DNA from: Lachnospiraceae bacterium
Lineage (GTDB): Bacteria > Bacillota > Clostridia > Lachnospirales > Lachnospiraceae
Direction of reading: 5' to 3'
Assembly (NCBI GenBank): GCA_024699645.1
Contig: JAILPE010000107.1
Span: 1 to 52,954, forward strand
Length of the DNA stretch: 52,954 nt
Part shown: positions 36,622-44,297 of the stretch, one piece after another
Numbering within the stretch: position 1 is the first letter of the stretch
Layout: each line of letters begins with the position of its first letter
Notes under the pieces: generated by a model
Seen by the model: the letters and a program-made list of their open reading frames with translations, nothing else
What the model was told of the DNA's origin: nothing
Database searches by the model: none
Translations under genes and position numbers: made by a program

Positions 36622-37634
36622 CTGTTGCTTACCTCGATAAGCTTATTGAGTGTTTCCATTGCCTTTCCGGAATCGATAAGTTCAGCGGCAAGCTTAACAC
36701 CATCTTTAAATGTCTCTGCCTTGCCTGCGATATAGAGTGATGCGCCGGCATTGAGGAGTACCGCATGTCTTCTGTGTCCGTCAACCCCCTTAAGGACTGT
36801 GAGTGTGATCGCAGCATTCTCCGAAGGTGTTCCTCCCATAAGATCTTCCTTATGACAACGATTAAATCCGAAATCCTCGGGTTTGATCGTGTAAGGCTTG
36901 AGCCATCCGTCTTTGATCTCACAGATGTTTGTGGGTGCAGAAAGAGATATCTCATCGAGTTTGTCTGTTCCATATACAACCATACCCCTCTTTACACCGA
37001 GGCTCACAAGAACCTGCGCAAGGGGATTTACAAGATAATCGTCATAAACGCCGAGAAGCTGCATTGAAGGGCTTCCGGGATTCGTAAGAGGTCCGAGAAT
37101 GTTGAATACTGTTCTGAAGCCGAGTTCTTTTCTGATCGCACCGACATACTTCATAGAGGTATGATATTTCTGAGCGAAGAAGAAACACATGCCGACTTCG
37201 TTGAGGAGCTCTACGCACTTCTCGGGGCTCTGGTCGATGTTCACCCCGAGTGCCTCAAGGCAATCCGCAGTTCCGCACTTACTTGAAGCCGCGCGATTTC
37301 CGTGCTTGGCAACCTTAACTCCACCCGCTGCCGCAACGATCGCTGATGTTGTCGAAATATTAAAGCTCTGGGCATTGTCTCCGCCCGTTCCGACGATTTC
37401 AAAAACCTCCATGCCCGTTTCAACCTTTGTGGCATGAGCTCTCATTGCCGCAGCACATCCTGCTATCTCATCAGTAGTTTCAGCCTTTGCGCTTTTTGTC
37501 GAAAGAGCTGAAAGAAATGCGGCATTCTGAGTTGCCGAAGTCTCACCGCTCATGATCTCGTTCATTACATCATAGGCCTCCTGATATGTGAGGTCCTCCT
37601 TGTTCACTATTTTAACTATTGCCTCTTTGATCAT
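36618..37634 (-). CDS. trpD: Anthranilate phosphoribosyltransferase
   Basis: 338 residues. Transfers phosphoribose from PRPP to anthranilate. Motifs: [17 protein letters not shown] (PRPP loop), [52 protein letters not shown]. The ATG at 37634 has AAGGAG upstream. A stand-alone TrpD, not fused to TrpG. Confidence 0.97.
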   Translation of the reverse strand: MIKEAIVKIVNKEDLTYQEAYDVMNEIMSGETSATQNAAFLSALSTKSAKAETTDEIAGCAAAMRAHATKVETGMEVFEIVGTGGDNAQSFNISTTSAIVAAAGGVKVAKHGNRAASSKCGTADCLEALGVNIDQSPEKCVELLNEVGMCFFFAQKYHTSMKYVGAIRKELGFRTVFNILGPLTNPGSPSMQLLGVYDDYLVNPLAQVLVSLGVKRGMVVYGTDKLDEISLSAPTNICEIKDGWLKPYTIKPEDFGFNRCHKEDLMGGTPSENAAITLTVLKGVDGHRRHAVLLNAGASLYIAGKAETFKDGVKLAAELIDSGKAMETLNKLIEVSNR

Positions 37635-37749
37635 AATACTGCTCCTTTCGTTTAATCCCATGTTTTTTGATTAATTACATATTTTTTGTTGCTTAATTTC
37701 GCTGTGTTCCCGACAATTCAGTTTTCGTTCCGGGATGCCTTACAGATCA

Positions 37750-38319
37750 TCATCTTAAAGCGATGAAATTCTCAAGCATTTTCTTTCCGTCAGGTGTAAG
37801 TATCGATTCCGGATGGAACTGAACTCCGTATATCGGATACTCCCTGTGTTTCACAGCCATTATCTCGCCTTCATCTGTGACCGCCGTTACTTCAAGTTCC
37901 TGCGGGATCGTTGTCGGATCGGCTGCCAGCGAATGGTATCTTGCCACGCGAGCCTCGGCGGGACATCCCTTAAAAAGCGGACAATCTTCCACAAATTTTA
38001 CAAGTGACTGCTTTCCGTGCATAAGCCTTTTCGCATATGTGACCGTTGCTCCGTATGCCGCACATATAGCCTGATGACCGAGACACACACCGAGAGTCGG
38101 TATCTTCTTTGCGATCGTCTTTGCCACTTCGATCGTAATTCCTGCATCTTCGGGTCTTCCCGGCCCCGGAGAAAGGATTATATGCGATGGTGCGAGCTTT
38201 TCTATCTCTTCAACCGTCATCTCATCATTTCTGATCACTTTTATGTCGGGGTCTATCTCTCCTACCATCTGAAAAAGGTTATATGAAAAGCTGTCGTAAT
38301 TGTCAATAAGAAGTATCAT
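37750..38319 (-). CDS. trpG: Anthranilate synthase glutaminase subunit
   Basis: 189 residues. Class I glutamine amidotransferase supplying ammonia to TrpE. Motifs: LIDNYDSFSYNL, ILSPGPGRPEDAG, GVCLGHQAI (nucleophile Cys), and VQFHPESILTPDG (His and Glu of the triad). The same subunit may also serve aminodeoxychorismate synthase, which cannot be decided here. GGAG precedes the ATG. The 115-bp gap to trpD has only minor A+T-rich repetition. Confidence 0.96.
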   Translation of the reverse strand: MILLIDNYDSFSYNLFQMVGEIDPDIKVIRNDEMTVEEIEKLAPSHIILSPGPGRPEDAGITIEVAKTIAKKIPTLGVCLGHQAICAAYGATVTYAKRLMHGKQSLVKFVEDCPLFKGCPAEARVARYHSLAADPTTIPQELEVTAVTDEGEIMAVKHREYPIYGVQFHPESILTPDGKKMLENFIALR

Positions 38320-38367
38320 ATTATTCTCCTCAAAATCTGCTTTTTCGAAGCTTTTTATTATTTATTG

Positions 38368-38507
38368 TGCTTGCTGGTTTACTTGCTTGTTTCACTTACT
38401 TGTTTCTCTTGATTGTTTTGCTTGCTTGTTTTACTTACTTGTTTCTCTTGATTGTTTTGCTTGCTTGTTTCTCTTGATTGTTTTGCTTGTTCCTTTTGAT
38501 TGTTTTT
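38368..38507. repeat. 13-bp tandem repeat between trpE and trpG
   Basis: About ten 13-bp units alternate between tgcttgcttgttt, tacttacttgttt and ctcttgattgttt, giving higher-order periods of 26 and 39 bp. On the coding strand the array is A-rich and C-poor in structure and would stay unpaired. Confidence 0.92.
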
Positions 38508-38527
38508 CCGTGACGATTTCAAAAGAT

Positions 38528-40003
38528 CTACTCTATCGTCTCGCCGAGTTCAAGAGCCTTAAGCGAAGCTTTTGCCTTATTGAGACATTCTTCATATTCT
38601 TTTTCGGGGTTCGAATCGGCAACTATACCCGCCCCGCTTCGCACAAAGACTTTGCCGTTCTTTTTGTATGCGATCCTGATAGCGATGCATGTATCCATGT
38701 TTCCCGTGAAATCGATATATCCGATCGCGCCGCCGTAGATTCCTCTCTTGTTGTTCTCAAGCTCGCCGATTATCTGACATGCACGGATCTTGGGAGCTCC
38801 CGAAAGTGTTCCTGCGGGAAGTACAGCCTCGATCGCATCAAGCGCATCCTTATCTTCCCTGATCTCGCCTCTCACAGTTGAGCCTATATGCATTACGTGC
38901 GAGAACCTTTCGATCCCACGGAGCTTTTCAACCTGAACCGTTCCGAACCTGCTCACTCTGCCGAGGTCATTTCTTCCGAGATCCACGAGCATATTGTGTT
39001 CTGCAAGTTCCTTTTCATCCGCAAGCAGCTCCTTTTCAAGCTCGATGTCCTCCTCGGGAGTCTTTCCTCTCGGTCTTGTTCCTGCGAGGGGGAAGGTGTG
39101 GAGTACTCCGTCCTCAAGCTTTACGAGGGTTTCCGGCGATGCACCGGCGATCTCCACATCCGTTCCCGAAAAGTAAAACATGTAAGGAGAAGGGTTTATT
39201 GTACGCAGGACTCTGTATGTGTTAAGTAAGCTTCCTTCAAACGGTGCACTGAGTCGATTTGAAAGAACCACCTGGAAAATATCACCTTCACGAATATAAT
39301 TCTTGGCTTTTTCAACCATTTCACAGTACTCTTCTTTGGTGAACATCGCAGACACTTCGCCGAGAAGCTTTCCTGCGGGCTCCTGCTTTTTTTCTCCGTT
39401 CTTGAGGAGCTGTGCGAGCTGTCCGAGTTCCCATACTGCTTTGTTGTAGTTCACATCCGGCTCATCGAGATGAATGTTCGCAATAAGGATTATCTTTTGC
39501 TTGATATTGTCAAAAGCGATGACCTTCTCGAAAAGCATCAGGTCAACGTCTCGGAATCCCTCCGTATCCTTGGCCTGCGTTCTGGCTTCAGGCTCGCTGT
39601 ATCCGAGATAATCATAAGAAAAATATCCGACAAGGCCGCCTGTAAAAGGAGGAAGGCCTTCAAGCTTCGGACTTTTGTACTTGGCGAGGACTTCTCTCAG
39701 GTATCCGGCGGGATTTCCTGTCACGTACTTCATTCTTCCGGCATCTAGTACTCCGTTCATTTCTCCGCCGATGCAGGTAATCTCCATCTTGGGATCAAAT
39801 CCGAGGAACGTGTATCTTCCCCACATCTCATCAGCCTGAGCAGACTCAAGCATGAAAACATGATTTGAAACATTCTTGAGCACCCTTATCGCTTCGATAG
39901 GTGTAATAAAGTCAGACATGATCTGAACGCTTATGGGCATGATATCGTATTTGCCGCTTGAAGCGTATTTCTCAACCTCGCTGAGTTCAGGATAAAAATT
40001 CAT
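38528..40003 (-). CDS. trpE: Anthranilate synthase component I
   Basis: 491 residues. Chorismate to anthranilate with TrpG. N-terminal region carries the feedback-type segment [20 protein letters not shown]; the chorismate-binding domain shows [74 protein letters not shown] and [29 protein letters not shown] precedes the ATG. First gene of the operon, behind a T-box leader. Confidence 0.98.
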   Translation of the reverse strand: MNFYPELSEVEKYASSGKYDIMPISVQIMSDFITPIEAIRVLKNVSNHVFMLESAQADEMWGRYTFLGFDPKMEITCIGGEMNGVLDAGRMKYVTGNPAGYLREVLAKYKSPKLEGLPPFTGGLVGYFSYDYLGYSEPEARTQAKDTEGFRDVDLMLFEKVIAFDNIKQKIILIANIHLDEPDVNYNKAVWELGQLAQLLKNGEKKQEPAGKLLGEVSAMFTKEEYCEMVEKAKNYIREGDIFQVVLSNRLSAPFEGSLLNTYRVLRTINPSPYMFYFSGTDVEIAGASPETLVKLEDGVLHTFPLAGTRPRGKTPEEDIELEKELLADEKELAEHNMLVDLGRNDLGRVSRFGTVQVEKLRGIERFSHVMHIGSTVRGEIREDKDALDAIEAVLPAGTLSGAPKIRACQIIGELENNKRGIYGGAIGYIDFTGNMDTCIAIRIAYKKNGKVFVRSGAGIVADSNPEKEYEECLNKAKASLKALELGETIE

Positions 40004-40024
40004 AACTACCTCCTAAAGATATGT

Positions 40025-40262
40025 CATCTCGCAAACTTTGTTTGCTCGATGTTCGTGCGCTCACCATTCGGTATGAGAGGCTTCGCCTCTCTCTGCGCGA
40101 TGCCTTCAATACTCCTTTGAAAGCAAGCTTTCACGTCGTGTTGCTTCATCTCGCAAACTTTGTTTGCTCGATGTACGTGCGCTCACCATTCGGTACGAGA
40201 GGCTTCGCCTCTCTCTGCGCGATGCCTTCAATACTCCTTTGAAAGCAAGCTTTCACGTCGTA
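40025..40262. repeat. 122-bp hairpin-rich tandem repeat between the T-box and trpE
   Basis: Copy 1 (40025-40146) and copy 2 (from 40147) are nearly identical until about 40255. Each contains at least three palindromes (gcaaactttgtttgc, gagaggcttcgcctctc, gaaagcaagctttc). A further stretch (40268-40300) carries parts in inverted orientation. The whole 315-bp gap 40004-40317 has no gene; it would be a string of hairpins in the read-through trp mRNA. Confidence 0.9.
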
Positions 40263-40317
40263 TTTATGGCATCGCGCAGAGAAAGCAAGCTTTCTCCGAA
40301 TGGATTCGCTTGGCGCG

Positions 40318-40353
40318 CAAAAAAGTCCTTGACAGACTTAGTCTGTCAAGGAC
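40318..40353 (-). terminator. T-box terminator
   Basis: Perfect 13-bp stem GTCCTTGACAGAC/GTCTGTCAAGGAC with a three-base loop, followed by six T on the minus strand. Confidence 0.95.
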
Positions 40354-40604
40354 GAATATACAAATATAAACTATCCGCGGTACCACCTTGTTTCACGATC
40401 ACTCGTGCGCTCAGCAGGATACTGACATATCCCCGACAAGTAACGTCTGTCCAAACGTCGCAGAATACTCGGGAACCACTCCCTTTGACTGCGCCCTCGG
40501 CGGTCCATTTGACAACTTGTTTCTTACCTGACTCTCAGCATCGCAGGCTCTCTGTAAAGGCATCATCGCCGTTATCTCCGCGTCAACGGTTTGTTTATTA
40601 AATT
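40318..40604 (-). promoter_or_regulatory. Tryptophan T-box riboswitch
   Basis: The leader has the T-box sequence AAGGTGGTACCGCGG (40376-40390 region) that pairs with the uncharged tRNA acceptor end, an upstream stem I, and a terminator downstream. In stem I, CGGCG pairs with CGCCG, and the trinucleotide immediately 5' of that strand is TGG (40505-40507) followed by A: a Trp specifier codon. Uncharged tRNA-Trp would stabilise the antiterminator and switch on trpEGDCFBA. Confidence 0.93.
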
Positions 40605-40610
40605 GTTTGT

Positions 40611-40639
40611 AATTTATCACACTAAAGGATGCGTGTCAA
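40611..40639 (-). promoter_or_regulatory. trp operon promoter
   Basis: Perfect TTGACA (40634-40639), 17 bp, TAAATT (40611-40616), placing the start just ahead of T-box stem I. Confidence 0.8.
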
Positions 40640-40782
40640 CAAAAAGTTTGCTTTCTGTTTAAAAATCTATAAATCATTTTTGATAATGTCTTATTAAACC
40701 ACAAGAAAAATGTAAGCACGCTTCACCTTTGAAAAGGATTGATTCTTTGAGCAAGCTTGATATCATAAACAAGCATTTAGCA

Positions 40783-40945
40783 AAAATACGTCCAATAGAA
40801 AATCCTTGCTTGCTGTGGACCACATTTTTTTAGTGATTTTGCCATAAAATGGAATGGATTTCGTATTGGACGCATTTTCTTGTTTTTCGGTAAAATAACT
40901 CAGAAAATTACGTCCACAGAGGACATCGATTTCGTATTGGACGCA
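40783..40945. repeat. Direct and inverted repeats in the trp upstream gap
   Basis: gatttcgtattggacgca occurs at about 40857 and 40928, and an inverted relative (atacgtccaatagaaaatcc) at about 40784. Short open frames here on both strands are explained by the repeats. No transposase motif or target duplication was recognised; it may be a small mobile-element relic. The rest of 40640-40782 shows nothing. Confidence 0.5.
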
Positions 40946-40976
40946 ATTATGCAATTGAATAACCGAGGATCCCCGA

Positions 40977-41659
40977 TTATATTCCTAAGCTTCGGTCAAA
41001 GCATACTTTTGCAGCTTGAACAAATACGTCTTCCGTCATCCCGGCTCTTTAAGCAGCGTCAGACACAGTAAGGATCCCATCTTTTACAAGCGAATCCAAG
41101 ATTTTTACAACACCTTCTCCTCAACCTTCTTCCGGTCCCTTCGCTTGACCTTCTACTCAACCTTCTTCAAGCCCTTTATGACGTCCTTCTTCAATTGCAT
41201 CAAGAAAAGTTACTGCGTATGTCATATACTCAACCCTCCATTTCTGATGTGCGATAGCTTCTGTTACCCTTTCATCAATACGTTTAGTCAGTTCGTCATG
41301 TACTTCTTTCTTTGTCAGATAATCAAACAGATTTCTGACCTTCTCGGGTAACTCTCAGCATTCACAAACACCTTATAAGTCTCGTCATTAAGCTTAATGT
41401 CTGCGTACTGATTGCATGTGTTTTCAAATGTCAGGATAGTATCAACCTTCTGCATCTCGATGTCATAGACAGTATTCTTTCCGTCCTCGACATATACATC
41501 AAGCCTTACCACTTCACTGTCATATTTGATGTCAATTTCCTTCTGTGTCTGTGAAAGCTCTACTTTCTCAATCTTAATATCGAGGATCAACTCCAAAATA
41601 TCCTTACACAATTCAAGATCGCTCGACAAAATCTTGCAGAACATAAATGCTTCGGGCAT
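40977..41659 (-). pseudogene. Rpn-family (PD-(D/E)XK) nuclease/transposase pseudogene
   Basis: The intact part (41315-41659) reads AFMFCKILSSDLELCKDILE, VRLDVYVEDGKNTVYDIEMQ (nuclease core D...E-x-Q) and then jumps to LTFENTCNQYADIKLND, so about 50 family residues between them are missing. A frameshift near 41340 moves the rest to another frame: KVRNLFDYLTKKEV, AIAHQKWRVEYMTYAVTFLD, GRHKGLEEG, then three in-frame stops before the C-terminal VKILDSLVKDGILTVSDAA and FVQAAKVCFDRSLGI. Rpn proteins promote recombination and are found in many copies in Lachnospiraceae; this copy is dead. Confidence 0.82.
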
Positions 41660-41699
41660 GTAGGTCTCTTCAATTCGAACAAAGAATGCTACTCAACCG

Positions 41700-41963
41700 T
41701 TACCACTTCCCGTACGGACACTTCTCCGTCTTCTTGGCGGCCAGCAGCTCCACCATGCACCCACAGGCTCCGCAAAAAGCGTCCTTCAGATATGAGCAGG
41801 TTGTGCAGACCTGAAGGCGTGCTTCATAAGCGTCAGCAGGAGTCTTCTCAGCCGGACTCAGAAGATTTATGAGCCGCTTCACTTTTGCCTCGTACTCCGC
41901 GGGGTTAATATCCCTGAGGAGACAGAGCCTGCACGGTTTTTGTGTCTTTATGTCATTCATCAT
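41700..41963 (-). CDS. Small Cys-rich protein, DUF6171-like
   Basis: 87 residues with eight Cys in pairs: CRLCLLRDINP, CTTCSYLKDAFCGACGCMVELLAAKK and CPYGKW. The pattern resembles DUF6171 and suggests one or two zinc sites. Function unknown. It starts inside the stop of the GH51 gene (ATGA-type overlap), so it is translated from the same message. Confidence 0.75.
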   Translation of the reverse strand: MMNDIKTQKPCRLCLLRDINPAEYEAKVKRLINLLSPAEKTPADAYEARLQVCTTCSYLKDAFCGACGCMVELLAAKKTEKCPYGKW

Positions 41964-43462
41964 TTCACTCTGAGCAGCGTCACGCTCCTCGCGGGAAGCT
42001 TAGCAACAATACCCTCTTCTGTGATCTTTACGCTCTCAAGCTTCTCGGTCGTAACAACCTCGGGTTTATCAAACGTGTTATGCGCGTTCATCGCACCGGT
42101 AACAACCTGAGCCTCTACAGAGGAAGCCTTAAGCGCATCGAACCCTATCAGGACTTCCTTCTCTGCGCCAAGCGAAAGGTTGTTAAGTGTAATGTTTACA
42201 GTCCCATCCTCACTCATCGAAACAGATTCCGTGATATCGGGCACCATGTTCTCACCGAGTCCCGTCTCACCTACGCCCGTGAGGAAGCTTGTGAGAAGCT
42301 CCGCTCCCTGATGATGCTTGAACATCCTGAATACATGATAAGTAGGTGTGAGTACCATCTTCGGTCCCTCCGTCAGGATCACGGACTGAAGGACATTGAC
42401 GGTCTGAGCAATATTAGCCATGCGGACTCTGTCGCAGTGCTTATTAAAAATATTGAGGTTTATTCCCGCAACAAGGGCATCCCTGATCGTGTTCTGCTGG
42501 TAGAGGAATCCGGGGTTTGTACCCTCTTCGACATCATACCAACAACCCCACTCATCGACTATAAGCGCTATGATCTTCTTCGGATCGTACTTGTCCATGA
42601 TATTCGAGTGCTTCGTGATGATCTCGTCCATCTTGAGCGTCTTAAAGAGCGTGATGTACCACTCCTCGTCGTTGAAATCGGTCGCGCTACCCTTGTGATC
42701 CCAGTTGTGAGGCAGGGTATAGTAATGGAGTGAAAGCGCATCAAGATTACCGTGAAGATGATCGAAGCAATGCGTAAACAGCCTGTTCAAAAGCTTCTCG
42801 GTCCACTCATAATCAAAATCGGAGGGGCCGCATGCCACACGCTTTATGGGATTATCCCTGTCATACATCTTGACAAACGACTGGTAACGTCTGTAGACAT
42901 CGGCATAATACTCGGGAACCATGTTTCCGCCGCAGCCCCAGTTCTCGTTGCCGACTCCGAACCAGTCAACTCTCCATGCCTTATCACGTCCGTTCGCGCG
43001 GCGCTCGTTCGCGAGAGGCGACTCTCCTTCAAAAGTCATGTATTCGATCCACTCGGACATCTCCTGTACCGTTCCCGAGCCCACATTGCCATTGATATAC
43101 GTCTTACAGCCGAGCTGATCGCAAAGCTCAAAATACTCATGCGTACCGAAGCTGTTATCTTCCACAACTCCGCCCCAGTTTGTATTGACCATGCGCTTTC
43201 TCTTGTCCTTCGGGCCGATACCATCCTTCCAGTGATATTCGTCCGCAAAGCAGCCGCCGGGCCAACGAAGGACCGGGATTCCCATATCCCTGAGAGCTTC
43301 CACAACATCTGTTCTCATTCCGTTCTTATTCGGAACCGGCGAATTATCTCCGACAAATATACCTTCGTATATGCATCTTCCGAGATGCTCCGAAAAATGG
43401 CCGTAGATTTCGGGACTTATCTTCCCTTTCTTTTCGTTCTCATGTACCGTAAGCTTCGTCAT
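41960..43462 (-). CDS. GH51 alpha-L-arabinofuranosidase
   Basis: 500 residues, cytosolic. GH51 enzymes remove arabinose from arabinoxylan and arabinan oligosaccharides. Motifs: ISPEIYGHFSEHLGRCIYEG, LRWPGGCFADEYHWKDG, FGVGNENWGCGG (acid/base Glu) and LIVDEWGCWYD (nucleophile Glu), then the C-terminal beta domain. AAAGGAG precedes the ATG. A small hairpin (43483-43503) without a T tract lies between it and the regulator gene. Confidence 0.96.
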   Translation of the reverse strand: MTKLTVHENEKKGKISPEIYGHFSEHLGRCIYEGIFVGDNSPVPNKNGMRTDVVEALRDMGIPVLRWPGGCFADEYHWKDGIGPKDKRKRMVNTNWGGVVEDNSFGTHEYFELCDQLGCKTYINGNVGSGTVQEMSEWIEYMTFEGESPLANERRANGRDKAWRVDWFGVGNENWGCGGNMVPEYYADVYRRYQSFVKMYDRDNPIKRVACGPSDFDYEWTEKLLNRLFTHCFDHLHGNLDALSLHYYTLPHNWDHKGSATDFNDEEWYITLFKTLKMDEIITKHSNIMDKYDPKKIIALIVDEWGCWYDVEEGTNPGFLYQQNTIRDALVAGINLNIFNKHCDRVRMANIAQTVNVLQSVILTEGPKMVLTPTYHVFRMFKHHQGAELLTSFLTGVGETGLGENMVPDITESVSMSEDGTVNITLNNLSLGAEKEVLIGFDALKASSVEAQVVTGAMNAHNTFDKPEVVTTEKLESVKITEEGIVAKLPARSVTLLRVK

Positions 43463-43510
43463 AAATAACTCCTTTCTTTTTGTTCGGAGCTTTTTACTCC
43501 GAAGTTCACC

Positions 43511-44287
43511 TTAAGTTTTTTGACCAAAGAATTCACCAAGCTTTTTTAAGAGCATTTCTTTACCGATCGACTTAAGAAGATAATCAGCAGGCTTAAGATC
43601 AATGACCGACATTACACTTTCACGCTCTCCGTGTCCCGTCAGGAACATAACAGGAACCGAGTCGGTCTGCGAATCACTCTTGAGCATCTGCAATACCTGT
43701 GGTCCGTTTGCTATCGGCATTTCATAATCAAGCAACACAAGATCGACCTTATTCTTGGTAAGGTAGCTTATAGCCTGTACTCCGCCCGATGCCATCCCTA
43801 CGTGGTACTCATCCTTAAGCCATTCATAAACTGTTCTCATATATGTGATATCATCATCGACGATAAGGATCGATCTTTTACGGTTTTCTCCCGTGTTTTC
43901 CTCACGGTACCTCACTATTCTTTCGATCAGATCGTCCATGACAAGCGGTCTTTTGAACAGGTCGAGTATAAAAGTCTCCGCGATCGTCTTCTTAACACTC
44001 TCATATCCCGATTCGTCTCCGACAAGAATAAATCTCGAATCGTTATCGTTTGCGATATCCTTCAGGTAAACGAGTGTCCTCGTTTTGATTTCCATCCCGT
44101 CGTTCATAAAGAGGACCATAAGCGTTGTATGAGCTTTATATGGCTCTATCTCCTTGATCTCGTCATGAACAAAAGCCGAATCTATCCCTTTCCCCTTTAG
44201 CTTTGTAACAAGGCTTTTGGCGAGGAAACTGTCCGTGTCGCTTATGACAAGAATCGTTCCCGCACCGTTGATCGATAAATCTGACAT
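43511..44287 (-). CDS. Double-receiver response regulator, first receiver degenerate
   Basis: 258 residues, two receiver-like domains and no output domain. The N-terminal one (TILVISDTDSFLAKSL, LMVLFMNDGMEIKTRT, DLFKRPL) lacks a phosphoacceptor Asp at the expected strand end. The C-terminal one is canonical: SILIVDDDITYMRTVYEW, LVLLDYEMPIANGPQ, FLTGHGERES, DYLLKS. Probably relays or titrates phosphate from the kinase encoded just upstream. The ATG at 44287 has AGGAGG upstream; the frame to 44383 overlaps the kinase. Confidence 0.88.
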   Translation of the reverse strand: MSDLSINGAGTILVISDTDSFLAKSLVTKLKGKGIDSAFVHDEIKEIEPYKAHTTLMVLFMNDGMEIKTRTLVYLKDIANDNDSRFILVGDESGYESVKKTIAETFILDLFKRPLVMDDLIERIVRYREENTGENRKRSILIVDDDITYMRTVYEWLKDEYHVGMASGGVQAISYLTKNKVDLVLLDYEMPIANGPQVLQMLKSDSQTDSVPVMFLTGHGERESVMSVIDLKPADYLLKSIGKEMLLKKLGEFFGQKT

Positions 44288-44297
44288 CATCTTCCTC

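Noticed and set aside
40763-41071. Two 63-residue ORFs in the trp upstream gap
   Set aside because: They overlap the repeats there, lack ribosome sites and resemble no family I know.
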